DNA of 64,000 nucleotides from Spiroplasma melliferum (GTDB lineage Bacteria; Bacillota_I; Bacilli_A; Mycoplasmatales; Mycoplasmataceae): NCBI GenBank assembly GCA_005222125.1, contig CP029202.1, positions 186,001 to 250,000 of the forward strand, read 5' to 3'. Shown piece by piece: positions 1 to 7,672 of this stretch (position 1 is its first letter; each line of letters starts with the position of its first letter). The notes under the pieces were generated by a model. It saw only the letters and a program-made list of their open reading frames with translations, ran no database searches and was not told where the DNA came from. The position numbers and the translations under genes were made by a program.

Positions 1-86
1 AATTATCCGCGTAATTTATTAGCGGTAATTTATTCAATATTGTTTATTTTGAGCGTAGCGAACACGCGAAGCGTGCCGCGCAAGCT
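1..86 (+). other. Non-coding plectrovirus region with GC-rich hairpins
   Basis: Bases 1-31 can form a hairpin (ccgc/gcgg stem with flanking aatta/taatt). Bases 50-86 form a GC-rich block containing a perfect hairpin, cacgc-gaa-gcgtg, at 63-75, with a possible outer gcg/cgc stem. The block stands out in this very AT-rich DNA, and no T-run follows, so it does not look like a terminator. It lies just upstream of the coat gene. Candidate roles, by inference, are the viral-strand replication origin or a packaging signal. Confidence 0.45.
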
Positions 87-109
87 AAATTTCTAGGAGG
101 AATTAAGTT

Positions 110-259
110 ATGCCAGTATGGTTAACATGAATATTTAGTATTGTTATTATTTTAGGAATTCTTGCTTGAATTGGTCTATCGATTTATCAAAAAATTCGTC
201 AAATTCAAGGAAAGAAAAAAGATAAAAAAGAAATTAAAAGTAAGGAGGATAAAGAATAA
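110..259 (+). CDS. Small plectrovirus membrane protein (49 aa)
   Basis: A short ORF with a strong ribosome-binding site (aggagg at 95-100) ahead of ATG 110. Residues 4-24 form one hydrophobic helix, and the tail is a highly charged Lys/Glu-rich stretch of about 25 residues. Two internal TGA codons are read as Trp. Its stop overlaps the coat-protein start (TAATG), so the two are translationally coupled. The layout of one membrane helix with a charged tail is typical of filamentous-phage small coat or assembly proteins. The exact role was not recognised. Confidence 0.7.
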
Positions 260-507
260 TGTTAGGTATGTATTTAACAACAGCTGTTAATTTTCTAGCT
301 GCAGATACTCCTACTATTTCAGGTGGAATGGATTCTATTTGAACTGGATTGGGTAATGCGATGATGAAAGTTAAAGACGCTGTTTATGCTGTATTACCAC
401 AATTAATGACATTTCTTGGTGATGCTTGAATTATTTTAATTCCATTTGGAATTTGAGTAATTATTAAAATATTAAACTTTTTCCGTGTTATGGTTAAAGG
501 ATTTTAA
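259..507 (+). CDS. Plectrovirus major coat protein
   Basis: 82 residues. An N-terminal hydrophobic segment ends near Ala14-Ala15 and could be a cleaved leader. An amphipathic stretch and a long membrane helix (about residues 50-75) follow, then the basic end RVMVKGF. This is the layout of the SpV1 ORF4 coat protein and of class-II inovirus coats, which sit in the host membrane before being packed around the single-stranded genome. Three TGA codons are read as Trp. A terminator-like hairpin follows the stop, as is usual after coat genes that must be expressed at high level. Confidence 0.8.
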
Positions 508-531
508 TATTTATAATCGATCATATATCTT

Positions 532-552
532 AGCTATGGCACACTAGCTTTT
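532..552 (+). terminator. Hairpin after coat gene
   Basis: agcta (532-536) and tagct (545-549) form a short stem followed by tttta. It sits 25 bases after the coat stop. The stem is only five pairs, so this is a weak call supported by position. Confidence 0.35.
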
Positions 553-582
553 ATGTGAATTGAATAAATAATTTTGTTGTTT

Positions 583-908
583 ATTTTTGCACTATACACT
601 GTCTACAAATTTATTTTTAAATAAATTTAATTATTTTGGTTATTATTGATAATGTTAACAAGATGAAAAATCCTGTTGTGGAAATAAATATGACTATATC
701 GCCAATAGTAGTTACATTTATATTGTTTATTGTTCATAATATTGAGTCTATTATGAAAAATATTTTTTTAGTAGGATTTAATAGAAATAAGAATATTTCT
801 ATTAAAGGTCATAATAATAACAGTTTTGAACCAAAAATTTTTATAATATTTTTTATAAATACACCTACTTTCTTTTAAAAACTTGTAGGCAGTATATAGT
901 GTAAAAAT
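583..908. repeat. Inverted repeat bracketing minus-strand ORF, cassette A
   Basis: Left arm 583-608 and right arm 883-908 are inverted copies of each other with 23 of 26 positions matching. They enclose 274 bases that hold only the minus-strand membrane-protein ORF at 617-856. The arms are too far apart for a terminator, but on the single-stranded viral genome they could pair and hold the cassette out as a large loop. A second cassette with unrelated arms is at 2940-3253. Confidence 0.75.
617..856 (-). CDS. Small hydrophobic protein of cassette A (about 79 aa)
   Basis: An open frame on the minus strand, read with TGA as Trp. It is rich in Ile, Phe and Leu, with two predicted membrane helices separated by a short loop (IDSILWTINNIN). 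No ATG is available. The best start is an ATA-AAA pair behind an aggtg motif, so the start is uncertain. It aligns with the product of cassette B (2971-3213): both begin I-K, both have NP before a Lys-rich turn, and both end in an Ile-rich helix with II.KII.FI or IIKRIISIFI. The shared protein pattern is the main reason to believe it is real. The function was not recognised. Confidence 0.5.
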
Positions 909-1008
909 ATCAACTTAATTATAAACATATAATTTTATATTTTAATAGCTATTAGTTAAAACTAAGTAGTTATTTTTAGTGTGCCTTAATTTTTGATTTT
1001 ATATATTT

Positions 1009-1082
1009 AACATTGTTATTACCAATGTTTATTACAATACATATACATTATTTAAGCATTAGATATAACAATGTTTGTTACA
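1009..1082 (+). promoter_or_regulatory. Repeated caatgtttRttaca motifs upstream of early gene
   Basis: caatgtttattaca (1023-1036) and caatgtttgttaca (1069-1082) differ at one base. A reversed half-copy (aacattgtta) precedes the first. The second copy ends 9 bases before the ribosome-binding site of the next gene. Repeats in this position could bind a repressor or a replication protein; that role is inferred from position only. Confidence 0.4.
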
Positions 1083-1104
1083 GTAAATGTTAAGGAGTAT
1101 TTAT

Positions 1105-1584
1105 ATGAAAAAAATTATAGATAGTATCGAACAAGTAATTTCAATTTGTGGTCAAGATTTTACAAAGTGGCCTAATAATATGGCACCTGATGTTTTAAAA
1201 GCAACTTATGAAATGTTAAAAGAATATCAAGAACGATTAAATCATCATGAAGTGGATGAAATATTTTCTGAAAGTGATCGTGAACAAATTTTAGAAAAAG
1301 TAAAAAGTTTTTATGAAAATAAACTTGCTGAAAAAGATAGAAAAATTGATTTGTTATTAACAGCAAATAAACAAATTACTTATTCTAGTAAAACTAGACA
1401 ATATAGTCAATTAAAGAAAAGTGATTTTGAATATTATTATGATTGTGAATATTGTGGTCGGTTATCTGAAGGACAAGAATGTGAAAAAGCCTATTATGAT
1501 AATGAATGTTTTAGATATCATGATGAAACACATATATTAATTGCTTTAAAAGATAATTCAAAATATAAAAATTTGGAGGAATAA
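1105..1584 (+). CDS. Plectrovirus protein with C-terminal Cys motif (159 aa)
   Basis: ATG 1105 is chosen over an in-frame ATG at 1087 because aaggag lies at 1092-1097, 7 bases ahead of it. Residues 1-85 look helical and charged, with coiled-coil character. The end carries a CEYCG pair followed by two further Cys and a His, like a small zinc-binding knuckle. It is the first of three neighbouring small Cys-pair proteins, which suggests nucleic-acid binding in viral DNA replication. The family was not recognised and the function is not assigned. Confidence 0.75.
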   Translation: MKKIIDSIEQVISICGQDFTKWPNNMAPDVLKATYEMLKEYQERLNHHEVDEIFSESDREQILEKVKSFYENKLAEKDRKIDLLLTANKQITYSSKTRQYSQLKKSDFEYYYDCEYCGRLSEGQECEKAYYDNECFRYHDETHILIALKDNSKYKNLEE

Positions 1585-1586
1585 TT

Positions 1587-1754
1587 ATGCAAGATTTATT
1601 AGATGTAATTAAAATGAAAATTAAAACTATGCAAGCTACTTTAATTCAATTAAATGAGTATGAAATTCATCATGAATCAATAAATATTATTCGAAAAGAA
1701 ATGAGTTTTTATCAACATATTGTAGAACAGTTAGAAAGTAATATTACGAAATAG
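1587..1754 (+). CDS. Small helical plectrovirus protein (55 aa)
   Basis: A short ORF, too short for many gene finders. It has a perfect ggagga (1575-1580) and starts 3 bases after the upstream stop. The sequence is charged and predicted fully helical, rich in Gln, Glu, Ile and Met, with no membrane segment. It lies inside the tightly spaced early block and is probably co-transcribed with its neighbours. The function was not recognised. Confidence 0.65.
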   Translation: MQDLLDVIKMKIKTMQATLIQLNEYEIHHESINIIRKEMSFYQHIVEQLESNITK

Positions 1755-1779
1755 TTTATGTAATGGAGTGTGATTAATT

Positions 1780-1989
1780 ATGTCAGTTGTTAAAACATAT
1801 TTTTATAATCATATTTCAAGTCCAAAAGGAATTGCTTTATGTGTTTTATGCAACAGAATTTTAATAGATGAGGATATTGAAATATGTTTTTTAAATAATT
1901 GTGGTGATACTAATTTAGAATATCAAAAGGAATATTGTGATAATTGTCATTGAATTTTTCATCAAAAATTAAGAGAAAGGAAAAAATAA
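1780..1989 (+). CDS. Small zinc-ribbon-like plectrovirus protein (69 aa)
   Basis: 69 residues with tggag upstream of the ATG. It carries CVLC near residue 21, two central Cys, then CDNCH followed by a second His four residues on. This Cys4/His arrangement fits a treble-clef or zinc-ribbon fold. The TGA in CHW is read as Trp. The stop overlaps the next ATG (TAATG). DNA or RNA binding is inferred; the family was not recognised. Confidence 0.7.
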
Positions 1990-2153
1990 TGTTAGGAATT
2001 TGAATATTTTTTATTAAACGTAAATGTCAAATTTGTCATTCTATTTTGAATAAAAAATTTGTTGGTAGTTTGTATTTTAAGTTAAATGTTTGCTCAATGC
2101 AGTGCAATAGAAAGCGAGTTGATTTGAGTAATGTATCAGAAACCAAGTTATAA
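1989..2153 (+). CDS. Small Cys-pair plectrovirus protein (54 aa)
   Basis: 54 residues, coupled to the upstream gene by TAATG. A short hydrophobic N-terminus is followed by CQIC and, about 20 residues later, CSMQC, which looks like a compact four-Cys zinc site. The end is basic. It overlaps the next gene by 23 bases. It is the third successive small protein with paired Cys. The function was not recognised. Confidence 0.65.
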
Positions 2154-2571
2154 GAAGAATATTAACGTAGAAAATTACTTTATTCGAAGAGAATTTATAG
2201 TTTTTAGAACAGATAAAGCTTCATTTATAAATTTGCCTAATCACAATAAACATATTGGTTTTTGGTTAAGTAATAGATTTATTTATTTTAGTGAAAAACA
2301 TTCTGATCAAGTTGCTATTGGTTTGATTTATGATAATTCTTACCCTATTGTAAAATATAATGAAAATTTAAAACGTCATGTGTGAAAATATTTAACCGGG
2401 ACAGAATTAATTAATTTATATAATCAATATAAACAAAATTATTTTACACAAATGAAAAAAGCATTATTCCCTGGTGAACCCCAAAAAGTAAAAACAACTA
2501 AAAATAATTTAACAAATTGAACTGTTGAAAAAGAGCAAGAATTAATTAATGATTTGAAAGATTTAAATTAA
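2131..2571 (+). CDS. Plectrovirus protein of unknown function (146 aa)
   Basis: The full frame runs through two TGA (Trp) codons to TAA 2569-2571, giving 146 residues. It is soluble-looking and rich in Asn, Lys and Tyr, with no membrane segment and a charged helical C-terminus ([14 protein letters not shown]). The start overlaps the preceding gene, and the stop abuts the next ATG at 2572. Its place between the Cys-pair proteins and the membrane proteins would suit a replication or DNA-binding role, but no family was recognised. Confidence 0.7.
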
Positions 2572-2721
2572 ATGAGTTTATATGATTATTGAGTTCAATT
2601 TGTAAGTTATATTATTGGTTCAAATGCTCCTGAATTTTTGTATGTTCTCTCGTTTGTATTATTTATAGTTTTATTTTTTGGTATGTTTTTTAAAATCATT
2701 CAAAAAATGTGAAGCTTTTAA
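2572..2721 (+). CDS. Small single-helix membrane protein (49 aa)
   Basis: ATG overlaps the upstream TAA. Residues about 20-42 form one strong membrane helix rich in Phe, Leu and Val. Two TGA codons are read as Trp, and the protein ends FKIIQKMWSF. Size and topology resemble filamentous-phage minor coat proteins (p7/p9 type), which cap the virion at the membrane; this is inferred from layout only. Confidence 0.65.
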
Positions 2722-2724
2722 ATT

Positions 2725-2928
2725 ATGGCAAAAGATTGAGAAAAATTAAAAGAGTTTTTTATTCATGTATTTTTATTTATTGATAAATCTAACGTTGAAA
2801 GTATTACAACTTGGAATTTAACTCAAAATGAATATTTAACTCTTATGATTGGCATTTGAATTGTTATTTTATTTTTAACTTGGTTCTTGTTGTGAATGGT
2901 TTTCAAAATAGTTAGTTGTTTTAAATAA
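2725..2928 (+). CDS. Small membrane protein (67 aa)
   Basis: It begins 3 bases after the upstream stop. A charged N-terminus (MAKDWEKLKEFF) is followed by one membrane helix at about residues 38-62 (LTLMIGIWIVILFLTWFLLW). Four TGA codons are read as Trp. It is probably a minor coat or assembly protein. Inverted-repeat cassette B starts 11 bases after its stop, so the operon is interrupted there. Confidence 0.65.
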
Positions 2929-2939
2929 TTAAATTTTGT

Positions 2940-3253
2940 TATTATTATGGTTTTCTCTCCCCACAAATTTTTATATAAATATTGATATTATTCTTTTGAT
3001 TATTATTATTCCTGCTCTTATTAAAACTGAAATAATGATAAATCAAATAAATGATAGGTTATTAATTTCTATTGTATTGAATAATCATATTATTTTATCT
3101 AATATGAATAATTCTTTTCCAAAAGGATTAAAACCTAAAAATAATAATATATAGGGCATTATTGGTGTGAATGTCCGTAGTATTGATAAAAAAATACTAA
3201 GTATTTTTATCACTCTCCTTTTTGATTTGTGGGGAGAGAAAACCATAATAATA
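2940..3253. repeat. Perfect 29-bp inverted repeat bracketing minus-strand ORF, cassette B
   Basis: 2940-2968 and 3225-3253 are exact reverse complements over 29 bases, built around ggttttctctccccac. They enclose 256 bases that hold only the minus-strand ORF 2971-3213. The cassette sits between two plus-strand morphogenesis genes. Inversion across the arms would place the ORF in the same direction as the operon. The arm sequence is unrelated to that of cassette A at 583-908, although the enclosed proteins are related. Confidence 0.85.
2971..3213 (-). CDS. Small hydrophobic protein of cassette B (80 aa)
   Basis: A minus-strand frame from GTG 3213 to TAA 2971, with aaggag directly upstream. The spacing to GTG is very short, so the neighbouring ATA codons are alternative starts. 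80 residues with two membrane helices separated by ILDKIIWLFNTIEINN and an Ile/Lys-rich end. Two TGA codons are read as Trp. It is related to the cassette A protein in length, helix layout and several aligned residues. The opposing plus-strand frame here looks like a shadow. The function was not recognised; candidates are a membrane immunity or lysis-type protein. Confidence 0.6.
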
Positions 3254-3286
3254 CTAGTTTAATTATAAATAACTATTGGAGGTAAA

Positions 3287-4291
3287 ATGAAAAAGTTTAT
3301 ATTTTTTCTAAAAAATTATTGTTATATTAGCGGTTCAATGCTTTTGTTTAGTTTAGTTGATTTATTATTTTGAATTATTTCTTTAAATTATACTGGTTTA
3401 GTATTTTGACTTTTATTTGCTTTGCAGTGTGTTTATTTTGTTTGGTGATTATGAAAAAATATTTTTTATCAATTGAATGCTTTTCGCTTAGTAAATTTTG
3501 TTTGAGATAATCCATTATCGGTAATTATTGGTAAATTAGGAACAGGGAAAACATTACTTTTAACTTATTTGTCAGAAACAATGAAATTATTAACAGATAA
3601 AATTTATAGTAATTATCCATTAGAAGATGATAAAGTTAAAGTTTTAACATTTAAAAATTTAGATTTTACAGATAGAACAAAACCAGTTCCTCCAGATGAT
3701 AGTTTAATTTTGTTTGATGAAAGTTTTTTATATATTGACGGAACTAGTCCTCATGATGAAAAAGTAACTCATCGTGGTAAAATTCCTTGAATTGTATTAG
3801 CTAGACATTTTGGACACCGTGCTTTATTTACAGCTCAACGCGAAGGTATGCTTTGAAATAATATTCGCCAATTAGCTAGTGGTATTATTATTCCTATTTC
3901 GCTTAAAAAACCTATTACTAAAAAAGGAATTAATTTTTTTAATAGATTCTTTATTATGCGAATTGGTATTTTTCAAGATATTACTGATTATGAAATTTGA
4001 AAAACAGAATCTGTCAAACGTACAGCGGAAGGTAAACGTGCAAAACATAGATCTGATGTTGGATTAGGAATTCGGTTTTTTAAAATAATTATCCCATTAG
4101 AAATCGCCCAAAAGTATGAAAGTAAATGATTATCATTTGTTCGTGAACTAAAAAATGATGATGTTCCTGTTACTAAAGAGTACTATTGAACACAACTTAA
4201 AGATTTAACAATAAAAGAACGTTTAGAGTTACTAGATATTGATATTCTTAAAAAGAATTTAAAACCTAAAAAAGAACATAATAATGAATAA
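3287..4291 (+). CDS. Zot/P1-like filamentous virus assembly ATPase
   Basis: 334 residues with ggagg at 3278-3282. Two membrane helices lie at about residues 13-32 and 37-56. A P-loop GKLGTGKT (82-89) and a Walker B SLILFDES (D144, E145) follow. This is the SpV1 ORF2 / inovirus p1-Zot family: membrane-bound ATPases that drive extrusion of the filament through the cell membrane. In inovirus p1 the membrane helix is C-terminal, whereas here the helices are N-terminal. Many TGA codons are read as Trp. It lies between the two groups of membrane-protein genes, as expected for the assembly module. Confidence 0.85.
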
Positions 4292-4296
4292 TTAAA

Positions 4297-4566
4297 TTAT
4301 TTATTTCAATCACATATTCTTATTAATGCTCATATAATTACATATAAAATTTGAATAATTAAAAGTATTATTTGATGTTTAATTATTATTGCTGCTTTTA
4401 AATCCTGGAATTGTATTCCTCAATTTAAAATTTGTAAAATAAAATGTATTAATGTTTCTATTTTATTGTTTTCATTAGGTATTCAATTTATTACTATTGC
4501 ATTAATAATCCATGCAACAATAATTTCTATTCAAATAATGTCAAATATATGTGTTAATTTTTCCAA
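4297..4566 (-). CDS. Minus-strand small membrane protein (about 89 aa)
   Basis: An 89-codon minus-strand frame with five TGA codons read as Trp. It has TTG 4566, or ATT 4569, as start and ggag (4577-4580) upstream. Two membrane helices (about 10-28 and 65-84) are separated by a polar loop. It fills almost the whole gap between the Zot-like gene and the next plus-strand gene, which otherwise has no coding content. Unlike cassettes A and B, no flanking inverted repeat was found. The function was not recognised, and it could be a spurious frame. Confidence 0.5.
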
Positions 4567-4603
4567 AATAAGTTTTCTCCAATCTTACAGAAAGGTTTTT
4601 AAT

Positions 4604-4858
4604 ATGAAAAATAAATTTAAATTTTTAAAATTAAATTGATGAAAAATAATAATTTATATTTTGATAAATTTACTAGGACTACTTCTATTATACTTTGTAA
4701 ATATAAATGAATTAAAATTTTTAATAAAAAAATTAGGTTTTATTGGAAATTTAATGTGTGTTGGTTATTTGTTAATATGAAATGTTTTATCTAATTTTTT
4801 AATTTATATAATTGAATTTTTAAAAAAAATAAAAAAAGGAAGTGGTAAAGATGATTAA
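4604..4858 (+). CDS. Two-helix plectrovirus membrane protein (84 aa)
   Basis: Starts at ATG 4604 behind agaaagg. A basic N-terminus (MKNKFKFLKLNWWK) precedes two membrane helices at about 14-33 and 46-70, and the end is Lys-rich. Three TGA codons are read as Trp. The stop overlaps the next start by eight bases (4851-4858). It is probably a structural or assembly protein of the virion export module; the exact role was not recognised. Confidence 0.7.
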
Positions 4859-5252
4859 TTTATTTGCTGAGAATAATAGTAATTGAGACAAGATTTTTAG
4901 TTTTATTTTTGATGTATTTTTGTTTATTTTTGATGTGATTTGAAATACTAAACTGCCAATGACGAATACAACGATTGCTTATTTTATAATCTTTTTTATG
5001 GTTATTAAATTATCAATTTATGCAATACATGGTACATCAACACAATATAATGAATTAGGTTCAACTGTTCAAAATAGTACATCAAAATTATATTCTGCAA
5101 CAGCTCGTGGAGTTTCAGATACTAAACAAGGTATCCAAAAACATGTTAAAGAACGTAAACAATTTAAAATTAATCGTAATAAACAACAATTATCAAGTTT
5201 AGCTAAACAAGCAAAAACGAGAGAACAAGCATATAGAAGGATACATAAATAA
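4851..5252 (+). CDS. Membrane-anchored basic plectrovirus protein (133 aa)
   Basis: The start is ATG 4851, coupled to the upstream gene, with aaggaag ahead. An internal ATG at 4959 would drop the first 36 residues. A hydrophobic N-terminal half has segments at about 14-30 and 41-60. The C-terminal tail, about 70 residues rich in Gln, Lys and Arg, is predicted helical. The basic tail facing the cytoplasm could contact viral DNA during extrusion, which is an inference. The stop overlaps the next ATG (TAATG). Confidence 0.7.
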
Positions 5253-5488
5253 TGATTAGATTAGTTTTATTAGTTGCAGCAATAGCTATTTTTGGGACAG
5301 GTTTTATAACAGTTATTATAAATCAACTTACATCAGCAAAAAACATTATTATGGATCTATATAATTCAGATACTTGGTTACTTTCGTTGTTTGGTAAAAT
5401 GGCAATTTTATTTTCTCATCCATTAATGCTTACGATTTCAAGTTTATATATTCTTGCCTTTATTGTTTCTAAAACATTGTATAGTTAG
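5252..5488 (+). CDS. Two-helix plectrovirus membrane protein (78 aa)
   Basis: Translationally coupled to the preceding gene. The first helix spans residues 3-26 and the second about 55-75. Between them is a short polar loop that may re-enter the membrane. Its position directly before the large ORF1 protein matches inovirus minor coat p6-like proteins, which in filamentous phages are needed together with p3. The assignment is by position and topology only. Confidence 0.7.
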   Translation: MIRLVLLVAAIAIFGTGFITVIINQLTSAKNIIMDLYNSDTWLLSLFGKMAILFSHPLMLTISSLYILAFIVSKTLYS

Positions 5489-5499
5489 GAGTTGTATTT

Positions 5500-7650
5500 A
5501 TGAAAAAGATAATATCTTTATTTTCAATATTTATTTTAGGTATTTTAAGTTTAGTTATTCCTTTGATTATTTTAACAGCGTTTAAACCTTTAAATCAACA
5601 AAGTTATAATGTAAAGCAACAAGCAACAGGTATCAATGAAACAGATTTTATTAATACAATGTTTTTGCGTAGTACTTTTTTTGAGAATTGGTCAGAAACA
5701 AACTATTTTATTAATCCGACTTTAAAAACATCGCAATCATTAACTTATAATGATAAATGATATTTAGACTTTTTAAAAGATAGTTATTCTACCGGAATTT
5801 CATTTGATAAACCTAGTGATGAGTTTATGGATTTATATAAAAATTGAGATACTTATGCTAAACAATATAACATTGATAAATTTTATGATGTTGATAAAAA
5901 ACAATTTTTAAAAGAATTAACTAACTTTTCTTATTCTTTTGCAAAATATTTTAATACTGTGGAAGTTATTAATAAATTAGAAAAAAGTGTTGATAATTTG
6001 CAAATAGTTAATTTAAAATTTCAAGATTGAGAAAAAATTACTGATAAATATATTCCGAGAGATAACGGATGATATATTGTAATTTATGAATCATTTAATA
6101 TATGACGAATAGATAAAATTGATAGTACAAAGCAATGAGGTACTGAAGGAGCAATTGGTAAATCATTAGACATTCTTTATCATTGAACAAAAACAAATGA
6201 ACCTGAAACACCAGCAATAGATTCTAAAACAGGTAAATTTAAATGATATAGTGAATATTGAGAAAGTGTTCGTAATTTTTTATTAAAATATATTGATATT
6301 ATTATTCAAGAAAATATTCGAGTTCAGCAAGGTGGTAACCCTGATTATGATGATCCAAATTTAGGTAGTCAAAGAATTATTTTTGATTTTGAAATTATTA
6401 ATAATTTAGATAAAACTAGTACTGGTATAATTTTAACTAAAAAGTCAATTTATCGAATGATTTTAACGATTGATGAACGAAAAAATATTATTGCTGGTAG
6501 TTTAGAGTTAACACACCTTAAGCAATATTGGAATGGATATGATTATAATAGTTATCGGTATACTGATGATTTAGGGTTTTTATTTTCTTTTATGAAAGAT
6601 AAAGAAAATACATTTAATTTTAGTGCTGAAACATATAATTATTATCAAGGTAATACTCCTAATACTGGTAAATATATTTTTGAACAGATGAAAGGACAAA
6701 TTGATATTAATAAATTTTTAAAAGCATTTTTTGCGCATGCATTGGTGCCAGTATTTCAAAATCGTAGTAACTTTTTAGAAAGTGGCTATATTGATAATTT
6801 ACAATATGATACGATTTTAATTAACTTTTTTGGTTTAAAGTTAGTTAATTTTAGAGATGTTTTAATTGACGAAAAAAATATTAATAAAACTCAATTTGAA
6901 AAGTTATTAAATGGTATGTTTACGGTTTCACAAAACTTTTATAAAGATTATTTACGAACCATTTTTGATTTAGAAAATAATACTTATGTACAAGGATATA
7001 ACAAAAAATATGGTTTATTAGCGAATAATGGTTTTAAAATTTATCCGCGTTATTTTTATTTTTCTGATAAATATAAACAATTAGATATTAAATTGTATTC
7101 AGCGTTTAAAAATCGGTTTTATAATACAAATTATGGTAATGTGTTTAATTATGATTTTTCAGTTTCAAATGATTATAATATTAATCAAAATGAAGGTTAT
7201 GTTTTTGAAGGTTCCTTAAAAGATAAATATGGTTTAAAATATAAAAAAATTGAAGAACAAAAAATTGGTTATAATGTGTTTGAATTACAAGCGCAAAAAG
7301 AAAATGATATGTATCGTTATTATGATTTTAACTTTGGAATTTATAATTGACAAGAAATTAATAATGGTGGATTGTTTCCTGATGGGCAATGATGACAAGC
7401 CCAGTATGAAAGTTGTAGTTGATATAATTTAGCGTGTCATATCAGAAATGCAGCAATATGAATTGTTAATAATATTCCTGGTGTAAAACAAGTTAATGAA
7501 TTAGCAAGTGGAGTTGGTAAAATTTTTCAAACAATTTATAGTTTTTTTAATCAAACATTTGAGGTATGAAAATTTAGTCCGGCTTTGTATAGTACAATAA
7601 CAAATATATTTTTATTAATTATCTTTATGAAATTTGTTCGATTAATTTAA
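5500..7650 (+). CDS. ORF1 minor coat / adsorption-like protein (DUF3688 type)
   Basis: 716 residues, ggag 11 bases before the ATG. An N-terminal signal or anchor helix (about 5-27) leads into a large extracytoplasmic domain rich in Asn, Tyr and Phe. The end has a segment AIWIVNNIPGVKQV and a last membrane helix (about 692-712). This is the layout of SpV1 ORF1 and, by analogy, of phage p3: a tip protein that binds the host and ends virion extrusion. About 20 TGA codons are read as Trp. Residues 180-246 are encoded by DNA repeated exactly in the lipoprotein gene at 7671-8054. Confidence 0.85.
6037..6237 (+). repeat. 201-bp segment repeated inverted at 7692-7892
   Basis: This segment encodes ORF1 residues 180-246 (ITDKYIPRD to DSKTGK). 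Its reverse complement is found at 7692-7892 with no difference seen. Similarity falls off quickly on both sides. Arms 1.45 kb apart and in opposite orientation are suited to inversion or gene conversion. Confidence 0.9.
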
Positions 7651-7672
7651 AAAGGACTTTGCAAGTCCTTTT
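7650..7672. terminator. Bidirectional terminator between ORF1 and lipoprotein
   Basis: A perfect 10-bp stem, aaaaggactt (7650-7659) and aagtcctttt (7663-7672), with a 3-base loop. It has a run of T on the plus strand and A on the other, and it overlaps the stop codons of both convergent genes. Confidence 0.8.

Noticed and set aside
636-878. Plus-strand 80-codon frame
   Set aside because: It is opposite the minus-strand cassette A ORF, has low complexity, lacks a ribosome-binding site, and the minus-strand product matches cassette B.
583-908. Cassettes A and B as MITE copies
   Set aside because: The arms of the two cassettes are unrelated, and no target duplication or matching transposase ends were seen.
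2936-3154. Plus-strand 72-codon frame
   Set aside because: It is a shadow of the minus-strand cassette B ORF and starts inside the inverted-repeat arm.
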